Assembly (NCBI RefSeq): GCF_030269545.1
Contig: NZ_BSTN01000016.1
Coordinates: 1 to 64,000 of the forward strand
DNA length: 64,000 nucleotides
From: Actinomadura sp. NBRC 104425
GTDB taxonomy: Bacteria > Actinomycetota > Actinomycetes > Streptosporangiales > Streptosporangiaceae
Direction: 5' to 3'
Under the pieces are notes generated by a model that was not told the origin of the DNA, made no database searches, and worked only from the letters and a program-made list of their open reading frames with translations. The position numbers and the translations under genes are program-made. This document shows, piece by piece, positions 28,173 through 37,133 of this stretch (position 1 is its first letter; every line of letters starts with the position of its first letter).

Positions 28173-29962
28173 GAGGACCGCCCTTTCGCGTAGAGCCTGT
28201 CGATCTCGGCGGCGTAGCGCTGTTCGATGACCGCCCGCCGGAGCTTGAGGGTGGGGGTGAGTTCGCCGCCGTCCGGTGTCCACGGACGGTCGACCAGATG
28301 GAACGCCTTGATCTGTTCGGGGCGGGACAGCGCCTCGTTGGCCTCCCGAACGGCGGCGGAGACCTCCTCGCAGATCCGCGGGTCCGCGGCCAGTTCCGCG
28401 AAGTCGGTGGTGGACAGCCCGTGCGCGGCGGCCCACACCGGTGCGGCCTCCTCGTCCAGCGCCACCAGCGCCGTCACGTAGGGGCGGCGGTCGCCGATCG
28501 CCGCGACATGCCCGATCAGGGGGTGCCGGCGCAGCAGCGACTCGATCCGGCTGGGGGCGATGTTCTTGCCGCTGGAGGTGATGATGATCTCCTTCTTGCG
28601 GCCGGTGATGCGCAGCATGCCGTCGGCGTCGAAGGTGCCGAGGTCGCCGGTCGGCAGCCAGCCGTCGGCGTCCACGGCCGGTTCGATGCGCCCGTCCGCC
28701 TGCAGGTAGCCGGGGAACACCAGCGGCCCGCGCACCTCGACCTCGCCGTCGGCGGCGAGCCGCACCTCCATCCCGGGGACGGGCACGCCGACGGTTCCGG
28801 CGCGGTAGCGGTCGGGGTAGGTGGTGGTGGCGGCGCCGGTGGTCTCCGACAGCCCCCACACCTCCGTGATCGTCATGCCGAGGCTGCCGAAGAACTCCAG
28901 CACCTCGGGCGGGATCGGGGCCGAGCCGCTGCCCAGCCGCTGCGCCTCGGCGAGCCCGAGCCGCTCGCGCAGCGGGCGCAGCACGAGCTTGTCGGCGTCG
29001 GCCAGCGCGGCGGCCAGGTCGTCGGGCAGCGGCGTGCCGTCGGCCCGGATCCGGTACGCCTCGGCGGCCAGCTTGCGCGCCCGGTCGACCGCCGCCCGCA
29101 TGTCCCCTTCCAGGCGGGACAGCTCGTTCTGGACGGCGGCGGCGAACTTCTCCCACACGCGGGGCACGCCGAAGAACCCGTGCGGCCGCACCTTCGTCAG
29201 CGTCGCCGGGAGCTGCGCGGCCTCGGGGCAGATCGTGACGTGCCCGGCGCTGAACACCGGCAAGTACATGCCGAGCACCCGTTCGGCGACGTGCGCCAGC
29301 GGCAGGTAGGCGATCGTCCGCGGATGCGGCGGCACCGGCTGGATGAGCTCCTGGAGGGCGCACTGGTAGAGCACGTTGCCGTGGGTGAGGACGACGCCCT
29401 TGGGGTCTCCGGTGGTGCCCGAGGTGTAGATCATCGTCACCGGGTCGTCCAGCGCGACCAGTTCCTGCGGACCGTCGAAGGGCGGTGTCGCCTGCAGCTT
29501 GGCGAAGGGGACGTGGCCGCCGCCGGCGCCCTCGACGACCACCACCGCTTTCAGCCCCGGCATCGCCGCCAGTGCCTGCTGCCAGCGTTCCAGTTCGGCG
29601 GGGCCCTCCAGTACCACGACGGTGGCGGCGCTGTGCAGCGCGATCTGGTGGATCTGCGCGGGGCTCAGCGTGGCGTAGGTGGTACAGGGGATGGCGCCCA
29701 GCTCGACGGCGGCGAAGTCGGCGATCCAGTGCTCGGGACGGCTGGACATGCCGATGAGCATCCGCTCGCCGCGCCGCAGCCCGAGTTCCCGCAACCCGCT
29801 CGCCACGGCCCGTACCCGGTCGTACAGCTCCCGCCAGGTAAGGGTGGCGCCGTCCGCTCCGGTCAGGGCGGGCAGGTCGCCGTACTCGTCGGCGTTGCGC
29901 CGCAGCAGGGCCCGTACCGTTCGCGCGCCCACCGCGGCGTGCACATCGGCTGCAGTGATCAT
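28169..29962 (-). CDS. Long-chain acyl-CoA ligase (AMP-forming)
   Basis: A 597-residue ANL-family acyl-CoA synthetase, the length of long-chain fatty-acid ligases. Seen: the P-loop MIYTSGTTGDPKGVVLTHGN, EVWGLSETTGA, and GWLPTGDLGTFDADGMLRITGRKKE of the hinge and C-terminal domain. ATG 29962 follows AAGGAG. It is coupled by GTGA overlap to an acyl-CoA dehydrogenase and divergent from a tandem-TetR regulator, which is the likely controller of this fatty-acid operon. Confidence 0.93.
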   Translation of the reverse strand: MITAADVHAAVGARTVRALLRRNADEYGDLPALTGADGATLTWRELYDRVRAVASGLRELGLRRGERMLIGMSSRPEHWIADFAAVELGAIPCTTYATLSPAQIHQIALHSAATVVVLEGPAELERWQQALAAMPGLKAVVVVEGAGGGHVPFAKLQATPPFDGPQELVALDDPVTMIYTSGTTGDPKGVVLTHGNVLYQCALQELIQPVPPHPRTIAYLPLAHVAERVLGMYLPVFSAGHVTICPEAAQLPATLTKVRPHGFFGVPRVWEKFAAAVQNELSRLEGDMRAAVDRARKLAAEAYRIRADGTPLPDDLAAALADADKLVLRPLRERLGLAEAQRLGSGSAPIPPEVLEFFGSLGMTITEVWGLSETTGAATTTYPDRYRAGTVGVPVPGMEVRLAADGEVEVRGPLVFPGYLQADGRIEPAVDADGWLPTGDLGTFDADGMLRITGRKKEIIITSSGKNIAPSRIESLLRRHPLIGHVAAIGDRRPYVTALVALDEEAAPVWAAAHGLSTTDFAELAADPRICEEVSAAVREANEALSRPEQIKAFHLVDRPWTPDGGELTPTLKLRRAVIEQRYAAEIDRLYAKGRSS

Positions 29963-30134
29963 CCTTGCTCCTTCGCCGGGACGGCCGGGGGCAACCATCA
30001 CAACCCGAACGCTATTCGGTTGTCAATAGATCCGAATGGCCACTTACTTCCTGTGTCATTATCGCAGGTAGGAGCCGAGTCGAGTGCGGCTGAAGGTGTT
30101 CGGCGGTTCACCGACCCGGGTTACACTCGGCGCC

Positions 30135-31397
30135 ATGCCGCCCCGCCAGCGCCCACGCCCCAAGGACCGGAAGGAGTCGATCGCCCTCGTCGCCGCGCGG
30201 CTGTTCTGCGCCCGCGGCTACCACAACGTCGGCATCGAGGACATCGCCCGGGAGGTCGGCATCACCGGCCCGGCGATCTACCGGCACTACCCGACCAAGC
30301 AGGACGTGCTCGCCGCGGCCGTGCGGGAACTGGGCCTGCGGTTCGCCGAGTGCGTCGAGTCCGGCGCCGAGGGGGATACGCCCGCCGACCGCCTGCGGGC
30401 CGTGCTGCGGGCGCTGGTGCGCTACGGCCTGGAGCGGCGCACCGTGGCCCGGCTCTACCAGTGGGAGGGCCGCCATCTCGACGCCGAGCGGCAGGCGGCG
30501 CTGGCCGTGCCGTTCGACCGCGCCGTGCGCACGCTGCGCGGACTGCTGCTGGGGGTGCGGCCCGGGCTGTCGCGGCGGGACGCCGCGCTGCTGGTGGCCG
30601 CGGCGCTGAGCGTGATCGCCAGCCCCGCCACCCACCGGGCGGCTCTGGCCCGGGCCAAGGCCGAGCGCACCCTGCTGGACTGCGTGGACGCCGTGCTCGC
30701 CGTCGACCTGCCCGCGCCGCCCGCCGAGCCGCCGCCGCGCCGGCCCCCGGACCGGTTCGCACTGCTCCCCCGCCGCGAGCGGCTGCTCGCCGAGGCGGTG
30801 CGGCTGTTCCACGAACACGGCTACCACCAGGTGAGCATGGCCGATATCGGCCGCGCCGCCGGGATCACCGCCTCCAGCGTCTACACGCACTTCACGGGCA
30901 AGGCCGAGCTGCTGGCCGCCGCCTACGACCGCGCCACCGGCCGTCTGGAGCACGCCGCCGCCGAGGCGCTGGTCGGCGCGGGCTCGCCGGGGCGGGCGCT
31001 GCACCGGCTGGTGGACACCTACGTGCGGCTCACGTTCGCGCACGCGGACCTGGCCGCGGTCTACGTGTCCGAGAGCGAGAACCTGGCCCCGCCCGACCTG
31101 CGGCGGCTGCGCGCCGCGCAGCGCCGGCACGTCGACACCTGGGTCGGCCTGGTCGCCGAGCTGCGCCCCGGAGAGGAGCCGGCCGCGATCCGGTTCCGGG
31201 TGCACGCGGCGCTGAACGTCGTCACCGATCTCGCCCGCTCCGCAGGCCCGTCGGTGACCGAGGCGCGGACCGCCGCCCTGCTCGGTCCGATGCTGGCGCC
31301 CCCGCCCGCAGGAGAGGTGGACAGCGAGGCGGAGGCGGGGCGTGCGGCCGGGGTCAGCCCTGCGGCGGGGGCGCCTTCCGGTCGGCGATGGCGGTGA
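30135..31397 (+). CDS. Tandem TetR-type regulator (two TetR domains in one protein)
   Basis: A 420-residue regulator with two complete TetR-like halves. The first HTH is near residues 18-62 (ARLFCARGYHNVGIEDIARE, then GPAIYRHYPTKQDVL). The second is near 220-262 (AVRLFHEHGYHQVSMADIGR, then SSVYTHFTGKAELL). Double-TetR proteins of about 400 residues are known in actinobacteria, frequently beside acyl-CoA genes. Divergent from the acyl-CoA ligase gene (173 bp apart), it probably represses that operon with an acyl-CoA ligand. The last ~15 codons overlap the 3' end of the convergent TetR gene by 44 bp. Confidence 0.88.
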   Translation: MPPRQRPRPKDRKESIALVAARLFCARGYHNVGIEDIAREVGITGPAIYRHYPTKQDVLAAAVRELGLRFAECVESGAEGDTPADRLRAVLRALVRYGLERRTVARLYQWEGRHLDAERQAALAVPFDRAVRTLRGLLLGVRPGLSRRDAALLVAAALSVIASPATHRAALARAKAERTLLDCVDAVLAVDLPAPPAEPPPRRPPDRFALLPRRERLLAEAVRLFHEHGYHQVSMADIGRAAGITASSVYTHFTGKAELLAAAYDRATGRLEHAAAEALVGAGSPGRALHRLVDTYVRLTFAHADLAAVYVSESENLAPPDLRRLRAAQRRHVDTWVGLVAELRPGEEPAAIRFRVHAALNVVTDLARSAGPSVTEARTAALLGPMLAPPPAGEVDSEAEAGRAAGVSPAAGAPSGRRWR

Positions 31398-31989
31398 AGA
31401 TCTCCACGCAGGCGGCGACGAGCTCCGCCTCGCTCAGCCGCAGCGCGCCCGACAGCCAGGCGGACAGGGTCTGCGCCAGGCCGCCGACCATGAACTGGGC
31501 GACCAGCTCCAGCTCCGGGGTGTCGGGGACGCCGTAGGACTGGCGCGCCTGCCCGCTGAGCAGGCGCGCGAAGAACCGCGAGGACTCCACCCTGCGCCGG
31601 GCCAGCAGCGGGTCGGTGAGCGTGACCGAGAACAGCACCCGCCCGTGCCGCCGGTCCTCGGCCACCGCGCGGACGAGCTCGGCCAGCCCGGCGCGGATCT
31701 TGGCCTCGGCGTCCGGCCCGGCGGCCTCCACCGCGGCCAGGGCGCGGGTGGCGATGGTCTGCACGACGTGCTCGTGGACGGCCGCCACCAGCTCGTCGCG
31801 GTCGGCGAAGCTCTCGTAGAAGTAGCGGGGGGTCAGCCCGGCCCGCCCGCACACGCGGCGCACGGTGAGCTGGTCTCCCTCGGCGCCGCCGAGCAGGTCC
31901 AGCCCGGCCTCGACGAGCTGCGCCCGGCGTTCGGCCTTGCGGTCGGCACCGGTAACGCCTCCGTAGACCCGCATCTCAGATGCACCCAT
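31354..31989 (-). CDS. TetR-family transcriptional regulator
   Basis: A 211-residue TetR protein with N-terminal HTH (AGLDLLGGAEGDQLTVRRVC, then TPRYFYESFADRDELV). ATG 31989 or ATG 31974 could be the start. It is divergent from the first MpaB-like oxygenase gene (75 bp between starts). That short region contains a TTGACA at 31999-32004, so control of the oxygenase pair is likely. It overlaps the 3' end of the tandem-TetR gene. Confidence 0.88.
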   Translation of the reverse strand: MGASEMRVYGGVTGADRKAERRAQLVEAGLDLLGGAEGDQLTVRRVCGRAGLTPRYFYESFADRDELVAAVHEHVVQTIATRALAAVEAAGPDAEAKIRAGLAELVRAVAEDRRHGRVLFSVTLTDPLLARRRVESSRFFARLLSGQARQSYGVPDTPELELVAQFMVGGLAQTLSAWLSGALRLSEAELVAACVEIFTAIADRKAPPPQG

Positions 31990-32064
31990 GCGGCCATCTT
32001 GACAGACCCGCCGGAGCGGCCTTCACTTTCTGAAAACGCTTGTTATCAGATCAGCGGAGGCACC

Positions 32065-32901
32065 ATGCCCGCCACCGGAGCGGTTCCCACCGAAGTGGTT
32101 CCGTTCGACCGCAAGGCGATCGTCGGCGCGGCCCTGCTGGCCGGCGCCGCCAACGTGATCATGCAGCTGGCCCGGCCGGGGGTCGGATACGGAGTGATCG
32201 AGAGCCCCGTGGAGAGCGGGCAGCTGCACCGCCACCCGATCAAGCGGGCCCGGACGACGTTCAGCTACCTCGCCGTCGCCACCATGGGCACCCCGAAGGA
32301 GAAGGCCGCCTACCGCAAGGCGGTGAACAAGGCGCACGCGCAGGTCCGTTCGCGCCCCGGCAGCCCGGTGCAGTACAACGCCTTCGACCGCGAGCTGCAG
32401 CTGTGGGTCGCGGCCTGCCTGTACCGGGGGCTGGAGGACACCTACCACGCGTTCATCGGCCCTCTCGACCCCGCCGAGCGGGAGCGGTTCTACCGGGCGT
32501 CGGCGCCCCTCGGCACCACCCTGCAGGTGCGGCCGGAGGACTGGCCGCGCGACCGCGCCGCCTTCGAGGAGTACTGGCAGCGGGAGCTGAAGAACATCTC
32601 CATCGACGAGCCGGTGCGCCGCTATCTGCGCGACCTGGCCGACCTGAAGTTCCTGCCCGCACCGGTCAGCCTGCTGTTCGGGCCGTTCAACCGCTTCGTC
32701 ACCACGGGGTTCCTGCCGCCGGAGTTCCGCGAACAGATGCGGCTGCCCTGGAGCGAGCGGGACCAGCGGCGGTTCGACCGGCTGATCGGCGCGCTGCGCG
32801 CCTTCATCCGCATCCAGCCGCCGGTGGTGCGGCGGTTCCCGTTCGACCTGCTGATCTGGGACGTGCGCCGGCGCATCCGCACCGGCCGTCCACTGGTCTG
32901 A
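32065..32901 (+). CDS. MpaB/latex-clearing-like oxygenase family protein (DUF2236)
   Basis: A 278-residue member of the MpaB / rubber-oxygenase-like DUF2236 family, heme-linked oxygenases acting on lipids or polyisoprenes, though the role of most bacterial members is unknown. Typical features are GAANVIMQLARPGVGYGV near the start, a THH-like region replaced here by HRHPIKRARTTFSYL, and FDRELQLWVAACLYRG. ATG 32065 follows GCGGAGG. A paralogue lies 67 bp downstream. The pair adjoins the mce lipid-import operon, which suggests a lipid or sterol substrate. Confidence 0.82.
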   Translation: MPATGAVPTEVVPFDRKAIVGAALLAGAANVIMQLARPGVGYGVIESPVESGQLHRHPIKRARTTFSYLAVATMGTPKEKAAYRKAVNKAHAQVRSRPGSPVQYNAFDRELQLWVAACLYRGLEDTYHAFIGPLDPAERERFYRASAPLGTTLQVRPEDWPRDRAAFEEYWQRELKNISIDEPVRRYLRDLADLKFLPAPVSLLFGPFNRFVTTGFLPPEFREQMRLPWSERDQRRFDRLIGALRAFIRIQPPVVRRFPFDLLIWDVRRRIRTGRPLV

Positions 32902-32968
32902 CGACACCGACCGGTCTGCGGCATCGACCGGTCCGCAGACACCGACGACAAGCCATGAGGAGTGACTC

Positions 32969-33913
32969 ATGACCATCACCAACGACACGGGCACCACCGA
33001 ATCGAACGTCACCGAGCTGGCGAGCACCCGGACGAAGGCACGGGCGAAGGCGCCGGCGCCGGTCCCGTTCAAGCCCGGCTCGATCCTGTGGGACACCGTC
33101 GGGCTGCACACATCGGTGCTCGCGGCCAACAGCGCGTTCGTCCTGCAGGTGATGCACCCGTCGATCGGCACCGTGGTCGACCAGCGGTCGCGCTTCCGCG
33201 TCGACCCGGTGGGGCGCGCGGCGCGCAGCTTCGCCTCGGTGCAGACCTGGATCTACGGCGGCGAGGAGGCGATCGCGGAGGGGCTGCGGCTGCGCGAGAT
33301 GCACAAGCCGCTGAGCGCCGTGGACGAGGAGGGGCGCACCCACCACGCGCTGTCCGCCGACCCGTGGGCCTGGGTGCACCTGACCGGCTACTACGCCTCG
33401 GTGACCGCCGTGCGCTACTTCGCCCCCGCCCCGTTCACGCCCGAGGAGGAGCAGCAGCTCTTCGACGAGTTCATGCACCTCGGCCGCATCCTGCGGGTCC
33501 CCGAGCGCATGCTGCCGAAGTCGATCCCGGACTACTGGGCCTACTTCGACGACATGGTGGACAACACCCTGGTCCCGCACCGGGTGGCGTACGACGTGCT
33601 GGACATGCTGGAGCGGGTGCCGCCGGGGACGCCCGCCCTGCTGCGGCCGCTGGCGGCGGCGGCCGGCCTCACCGGCGGCCGGCTCGTCCGCTTCATCACC
33701 GTCGGCACGCTGCCCCCGGCGGCGCGCGACAAGCTCGGGCTGCCGTGGAGCCCCGCGGACGACCGGCGCCTGCGCGCCGTCTGCCGGACCATCGCCATCA
33801 CCACCGGGCGGCTGCCCGAGCGCCTGCGGTACATGCCGATCGCCTACCGGGCGCGGGAGGCCGCCCGCGCGAAGCAGCGGCTCGACCGGGCCCTCGCCAA
33901 GCGCCCGCTGTAG
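32969..33913 (+). CDS. Second MpaB-like oxygenase family protein (DUF2236)
   Basis: A 314-residue DUF2236/MpaB paralogue: NSAFVLQVMHPSIGTVVDQR, FASVQTWIYGGEEA, a central WAWVHLTGYYASVTAVRYFA with a conserved His, and YWAYFDDMVDNTLVPHRVAYD. It has a longer Ala/Lys/Thr-rich N-terminus than its neighbour. It is probably co-transcribed with the preceding oxygenase. A repeat pair of GCCAAT elements begins just after its stop. Confidence 0.82.
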   Translation: MTITNDTGTTESNVTELASTRTKARAKAPAPVPFKPGSILWDTVGLHTSVLAANSAFVLQVMHPSIGTVVDQRSRFRVDPVGRAARSFASVQTWIYGGEEAIAEGLRLREMHKPLSAVDEEGRTHHALSADPWAWVHLTGYYASVTAVRYFAPAPFTPEEEQQLFDEFMHLGRILRVPERMLPKSIPDYWAYFDDMVDNTLVPHRVAYDVLDMLERVPPGTPALLRPLAAAAGLTGGRLVRFITVGTLPPAARDKLGLPWSPADDRRLRAVCRTIAITTGRLPERLRYMPIAYRAREAARAKQRLDRALAKRPL

Positions 33914-33917
33914 GCCT

Positions 33918-33960
33918 GCTATTGGCAAAGCGCCAATAACTCGTGTAGAACCGTCAACAA
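33918..33960. promoter_or_regulatory. Inverted repeat and shared 13-mer, left side of mce block
   Basis: TATTGGC (33920-33926) and GCCAATA (33932-33938) form a perfect 7-bp inverted repeat. Next to it, on the minus strand at 33960-33948, is TTGTTGACGGTTC, identical to the plus-strand sequence at 44222-44234 upstream of the mce operon. It lies between convergent genes, so an ordinary promoter is not expected here. Confidence 0.5.
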
Positions 33961-34079
33961 GGACCTACCGCGTGCGGTACCGCAAGGCCTGCCGCACGTT
34001 CCAGCAGAGAACGCCCCTGGACTCCCGGTGTTGGCCGCACTAGCGACCCGTACCCCCGCGGCCAATGCCGGGTCTCGCG

Positions 34080-34784
34080 TCATCCGGGCGGCGGCCCGGC
34101 GGGCGCCTCGGCGGGTGGCTCGGCGGACTTCTCGGCGGGCCGCGCCGGCTCGGTCTCCACCAGCTCGGGGACGACGTCCTCGATGAGGTGCAGCAGGACC
34201 TGCCGCAGCAGCAGACGCACCTGGTCGCGGGACAGGCGGCCCGACTTCAGCCACTCGCGGGTGGTGGCCTCGGCCATGGCGGAGTAGCCGCGGAACGCCG
34301 CGCGGATCTCCGGATGCTCCCGCGACAGCGGGGTGAGCCCCACAACCTCGGTCATATGGTCGACGGCGCGGTCGCGGGCCTCCTCCAGGATGCGGTCCAG
34401 GTCCGCGTCGCCTCCCGAGGCGGTCAGGTCCAGGGCGGTGATCCAGGTCTCGCGGTTGCGCTGCAGCAGCTCCAGCCATCCGTCGAGGCTCTGGTCGATG
34501 CGCTCGGCGACGCTGACGCCCGGCACGAACGGCGGCACCGGGATCGGCGGCACGCTCATCATCTGGCTCACCGCCGCCAGGTACAGCTCGCGCTTGGTGC
34601 CGAAGTAGTGGTTCAGCAGCCCGCGGCTGACCCCCGCCGCGGCGGCGATCTCGGTGCTGGACACGGTGGTGTACGGGCGCCGGCTGAACAGCTCGCGCGC
34701 GCAGGCGAGGATCTGGTCGCGCCGCTCGTCCGGCTCCTTGCGGACACGACGCGGCGCCGCCCCGTCCCCCCGCTGCACACTCAT
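34080..34784 (-). CDS. TetR-family regulator at the end of the mce operon
   Basis: A 234-residue TetR regulator. The HTH is in residues ~20-65 (CARELFSRRPYTTVSSTEIA, then RGLLNHYFGTKRELYL), followed by a ligand domain and a Pro/Ala-rich tail. ATG 34784 is chosen because the stretch before it lacks coding character. It follows the mce-associated gene by 106 bp in the same direction and may be the last cistron. It is the best candidate to bind the GCCAAT-containing repeats at 33918-33960 and 44222-44264. Confidence 0.87.
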   Translation of the reverse strand: MSVQRGDGAAPRRVRKEPDERRDQILACARELFSRRPYTTVSSTEIAAAAGVSRGLLNHYFGTKRELYLAAVSQMMSVPPIPVPPFVPGVSVAERIDQSLDGWLELLQRNRETWITALDLTASGGDADLDRILEEARDRAVDHMTEVVGLTPLSREHPEIRAAFRGYSAMAEATTREWLKSGRLSRDQVRLLLRQVLLHLIEDVVPELVETEPARPAEKSAEPPAEAPAGPPPG

Positions 34785-34890
34785 CGCGTCCTCGCCCTCG
34801 TCACCCCGTCCCCGCGATCCGACGATACCGGCGCCGGGACCTGCGCGGTCACGGGCGGCCACGGGCGCGACCGGCCCCCGCCGGGCGCGC

Positions 34891-35844
34891 TCACCTGCCG
34901 GAAGAGGACGCGGAGGGCGTCGGAAGCGGGGTGTCGCCGCCCTGCTTCTGCTCGCCGTCGTCGCCCGTCATGGTCTCGTCGGCGGCGCCGATCGAGGTGA
35001 CCTCGGTGACCCGCCAGCGCTTGCCGGTGCGGGTCAGCCGCATGTCCAGGTAGGAGCCCAGCACCCGGCGGGTGCCGGCGGAGCTGTGCACCTCCGAGTC
35101 CATGACCACGATCGCCCGGGCCGTCGAACCCTCGATGTCGCCGAGGTAGACGGTGCGGACGGTCGCGGTCGCGTCGGCCTTGAGCCGGGTGATGACGCTC
35201 TCCAGTCCGCCGGTGAACGCGGCGTCGTAGGTCTTGGCGAAGTCGTCGGACGCCATCGACAGCACGCGGTTCCTGGCCGCCTGCAGGTTGCGGTGGTCGT
35301 AGCTGAGCAGCGCCTGCCCGAACTCGCTGGCCCGGGCGCGCACGGCCCGCCGCTCGGCCTCCCGCTGCGCGGCCTGGTCGGCCCGGTACCACTGCAGCCC
35401 GGCGGTGACGACGGAGGCGGCCAACGCGACCAGGACGGCCGCCTTGGCCAGCGCCGCCCACGACAGACGGCGCGAGCGTGACGAGGATGCCCGCCCCTCG
35501 TCCGCGTCCCCCTCCGCGCCCTCGGACGCTTTCTTCTCCGCGTCCTCGGACGCCTTCGTCTCCGCGTTTTCCGCCGCCTTCTTCTCCCGGCCCTCGGACG
35601 CCTTCTTCTCCTGGGTCTCGGCGGCCTTCGCCTCCGCGCCGCTCCCCTCCTCCGGGTCGGCCTTGTCCTCCGGGCTCGCCTTCGCCTCTTCGCCCTTGGG
35701 TTCCTGTCCCTTGGGTTCCTCGCGCTTCGGCTCCTCGGCCTTCGCTTCCTCGCGCTCGGGTTCCCCGGCGTCCGGTTCCGCGGTCCGCGGGCGCTGTTCC
35801 TCGGTCGTGACCTCGGCTGGCACTGCTACCTCCAAGAGGGTCAT
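34891..35844 (-). CDS. Mce-associated membrane protein
   Basis: A 317-residue protein: an N-terminal ~115-residue stretch extremely rich in Glu, Lys, Ala and Pro (repeats such as EEPKREEPKGQEPKGEEAK), one membrane helix (WAALAKAAVLVALAASVVTAG), then an extracytoplasmic domain typical of Mce-associated proteins (FGQALLSYDHRNLQAARN, SVITRLKADATATV). Such proteins stabilise Mce complexes. ATG 35844 overlaps the mceF stop (ATGA). The charged repeat region is longer than usual and predicted disordered, and would lie on the cytoplasmic side. Confidence 0.85.
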   Translation of the reverse strand: MTLLEVAVPAEVTTEEQRPRTAEPDAGEPEREEAKAEEPKREEPKGQEPKGEEAKASPEDKADPEEGSGAEAKAAETQEKKASEGREKKAAENAETKASEDAEKKASEGAEGDADEGRASSSRSRRLSWAALAKAAVLVALAASVVTAGLQWYRADQAAQREAERRAVRARASEFGQALLSYDHRNLQAARNRVLSMASDDFAKTYDAAFTGGLESVITRLKADATATVRTVYLGDIEGSTARAIVVMDSEVHSSAGTRRVLGSYLDMRLTRTGKRWRVTEVTSIGAADETMTGDDGEQKQGGDTPLPTPSASSSGR

Positions 35845-37133
35845 CTGCGGGTGCGGACACGGGCACGTACGAACTGGGCGGCGACGGCCAGCAGCACGAC
35901 CACGCCGATCAGCGGCGGCAGCAGCGGAAGCCACCGCGAGGACGCCGGCTGCTCGCCGACGGAGCTCACCGGCTTCGCCGACAGGGTCGGATCGGAGGTC
36001 GGCGAGGACGTCCCCGCCGAGCGAGCGGAGCCGGAGTCCTTCTTCGCCGACCCGGCGGCCTCCTTCGCCGAGCCGCCGCCCTTGCCCTTCCCGGTCGCCT
36101 TGCACAGCGGCACGTCCGGCGCATCGGGGCGCGCGATGGGGCGGTTGTACTCGGCGGCCGCCTGCGACCCGCTCAGGGTGATCACGGGTGTGACGCGCAC
36201 GTAGGTGCCGGACGCGTCCCGGGCCGTGATGTCGCCGACCAGGGCCTGCAGGGTGGGGACCATGGTCAGCACGTGCCGGATCTTGGCCGAGTTGGCGGAG
36301 GTGAGCAGCGGCGCGGTCGGCGTCGCGGCGGCCGTGAGCAGGCAGTCCAGCCCGGGCCGCGATTTCTGGAGCAGCCGGTTCACCTGGGCCAGCGCTCCGG
36401 GCCCCTCGTCCAGGATGGCGTCGAGCTCCTTGCGGCTCTGCCGCACCGAGGCGGTGAGCGACGCCAGGTCGGCGGTGCCCGAGGCGATCTGGTCGCGGTG
36501 GTCGGACAGCGTGGCGGTGAGGCGGGTGAGTTCGGCCGACAGCGCGTCCAGCGTCCCGGCGTTGGCGGCGAGGGTCCGGGTGAGCTGGTAGGTGTCGCCG
36601 ATGATGTCGTGGATGGAGCCGCCCCGGCCCTGCAGCCCGGTGGCCGTCTCGTGCACCAGCGTGCGGGCGTCGCGCGGGTCGACGGCCCGCAGCGTGGCGT
36701 TGAGCCCGGCGAACAGCTCCTGGTAGTCGACGGTTCCGGCGGTGCGCGACAGCGGGATGCGGTCGCCGTCCTTCAGCACGCCGGTGCCGGGCTTGGACGG
36801 CTGGGTCAGCTCGATGTAAGGCTCGCCGATCGCCGACTTGCGCTGCACCCGGGCGCCGACGCCGGCGGGGATGCGCGTGCCGCGGTTCAGGTCGAACCGC
36901 ACCTCCACGTGCCCTTGCCGCAGCCGGACGTCGCCGACCCGGCCGACCCGCACGCCCAGGTGCGTGATCTCCAGGTCGGAGGTCAGCCCCGGGGAGGTGG
37001 CGAAGTCCGCGGTGACGTGGTACGGCCGTTCGAGGGCGTCGATGTGGATGATGCTGCGCACCGCCCACACCGACAGCAGCACGCCGAGCAGGGCGAAGAA
37101 GACCAGGTTGACGAGGATGCGGGGTTCTCTCAT
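35841..37133 (-). CDS. mceF: Mce family protein MceF
   Basis: A 430-residue MCE protein: N-terminal membrane anchor (LVNLVFFALLGVLLSVWAV), MCE/MlaD domain from about residue 38 (TSDLEITHLGVRVGRVGDV), a long helical region that builds the periplasm-spanning channel, a Ser/Lys/Ala linker and a second C-terminal membrane helix (LPPLIGVVVLLAVAAQFV) with a basic end. Sixth of six mce genes. Its start overlaps the mceE stop and its stop overlaps the mce-associated gene, so the operon is strictly coupled here. Confidence 0.92.
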   Translation of the reverse strand: MREPRILVNLVFFALLGVLLSVWAVRSIIHIDALERPYHVTADFATSPGLTSDLEITHLGVRVGRVGDVRLRQGHVEVRFDLNRGTRIPAGVGARVQRKSAIGEPYIELTQPSKPGTGVLKDGDRIPLSRTAGTVDYQELFAGLNATLRAVDPRDARTLVHETATGLQGRGGSIHDIIGDTYQLTRTLAANAGTLDALSAELTRLTATLSDHRDQIASGTADLASLTASVRQSRKELDAILDEGPGALAQVNRLLQKSRPGLDCLLTAAATPTAPLLTSANSAKIRHVLTMVPTLQALVGDITARDASGTYVRVTPVITLSGSQAAAEYNRPIARPDAPDVPLCKATGKGKGGGSAKEAAGSAKKDSGSARSAGTSSPTSDPTLSAKPVSSVGEQPASSRWLPLLPPLIGVVVLLAVAAQFVRARVRTRR

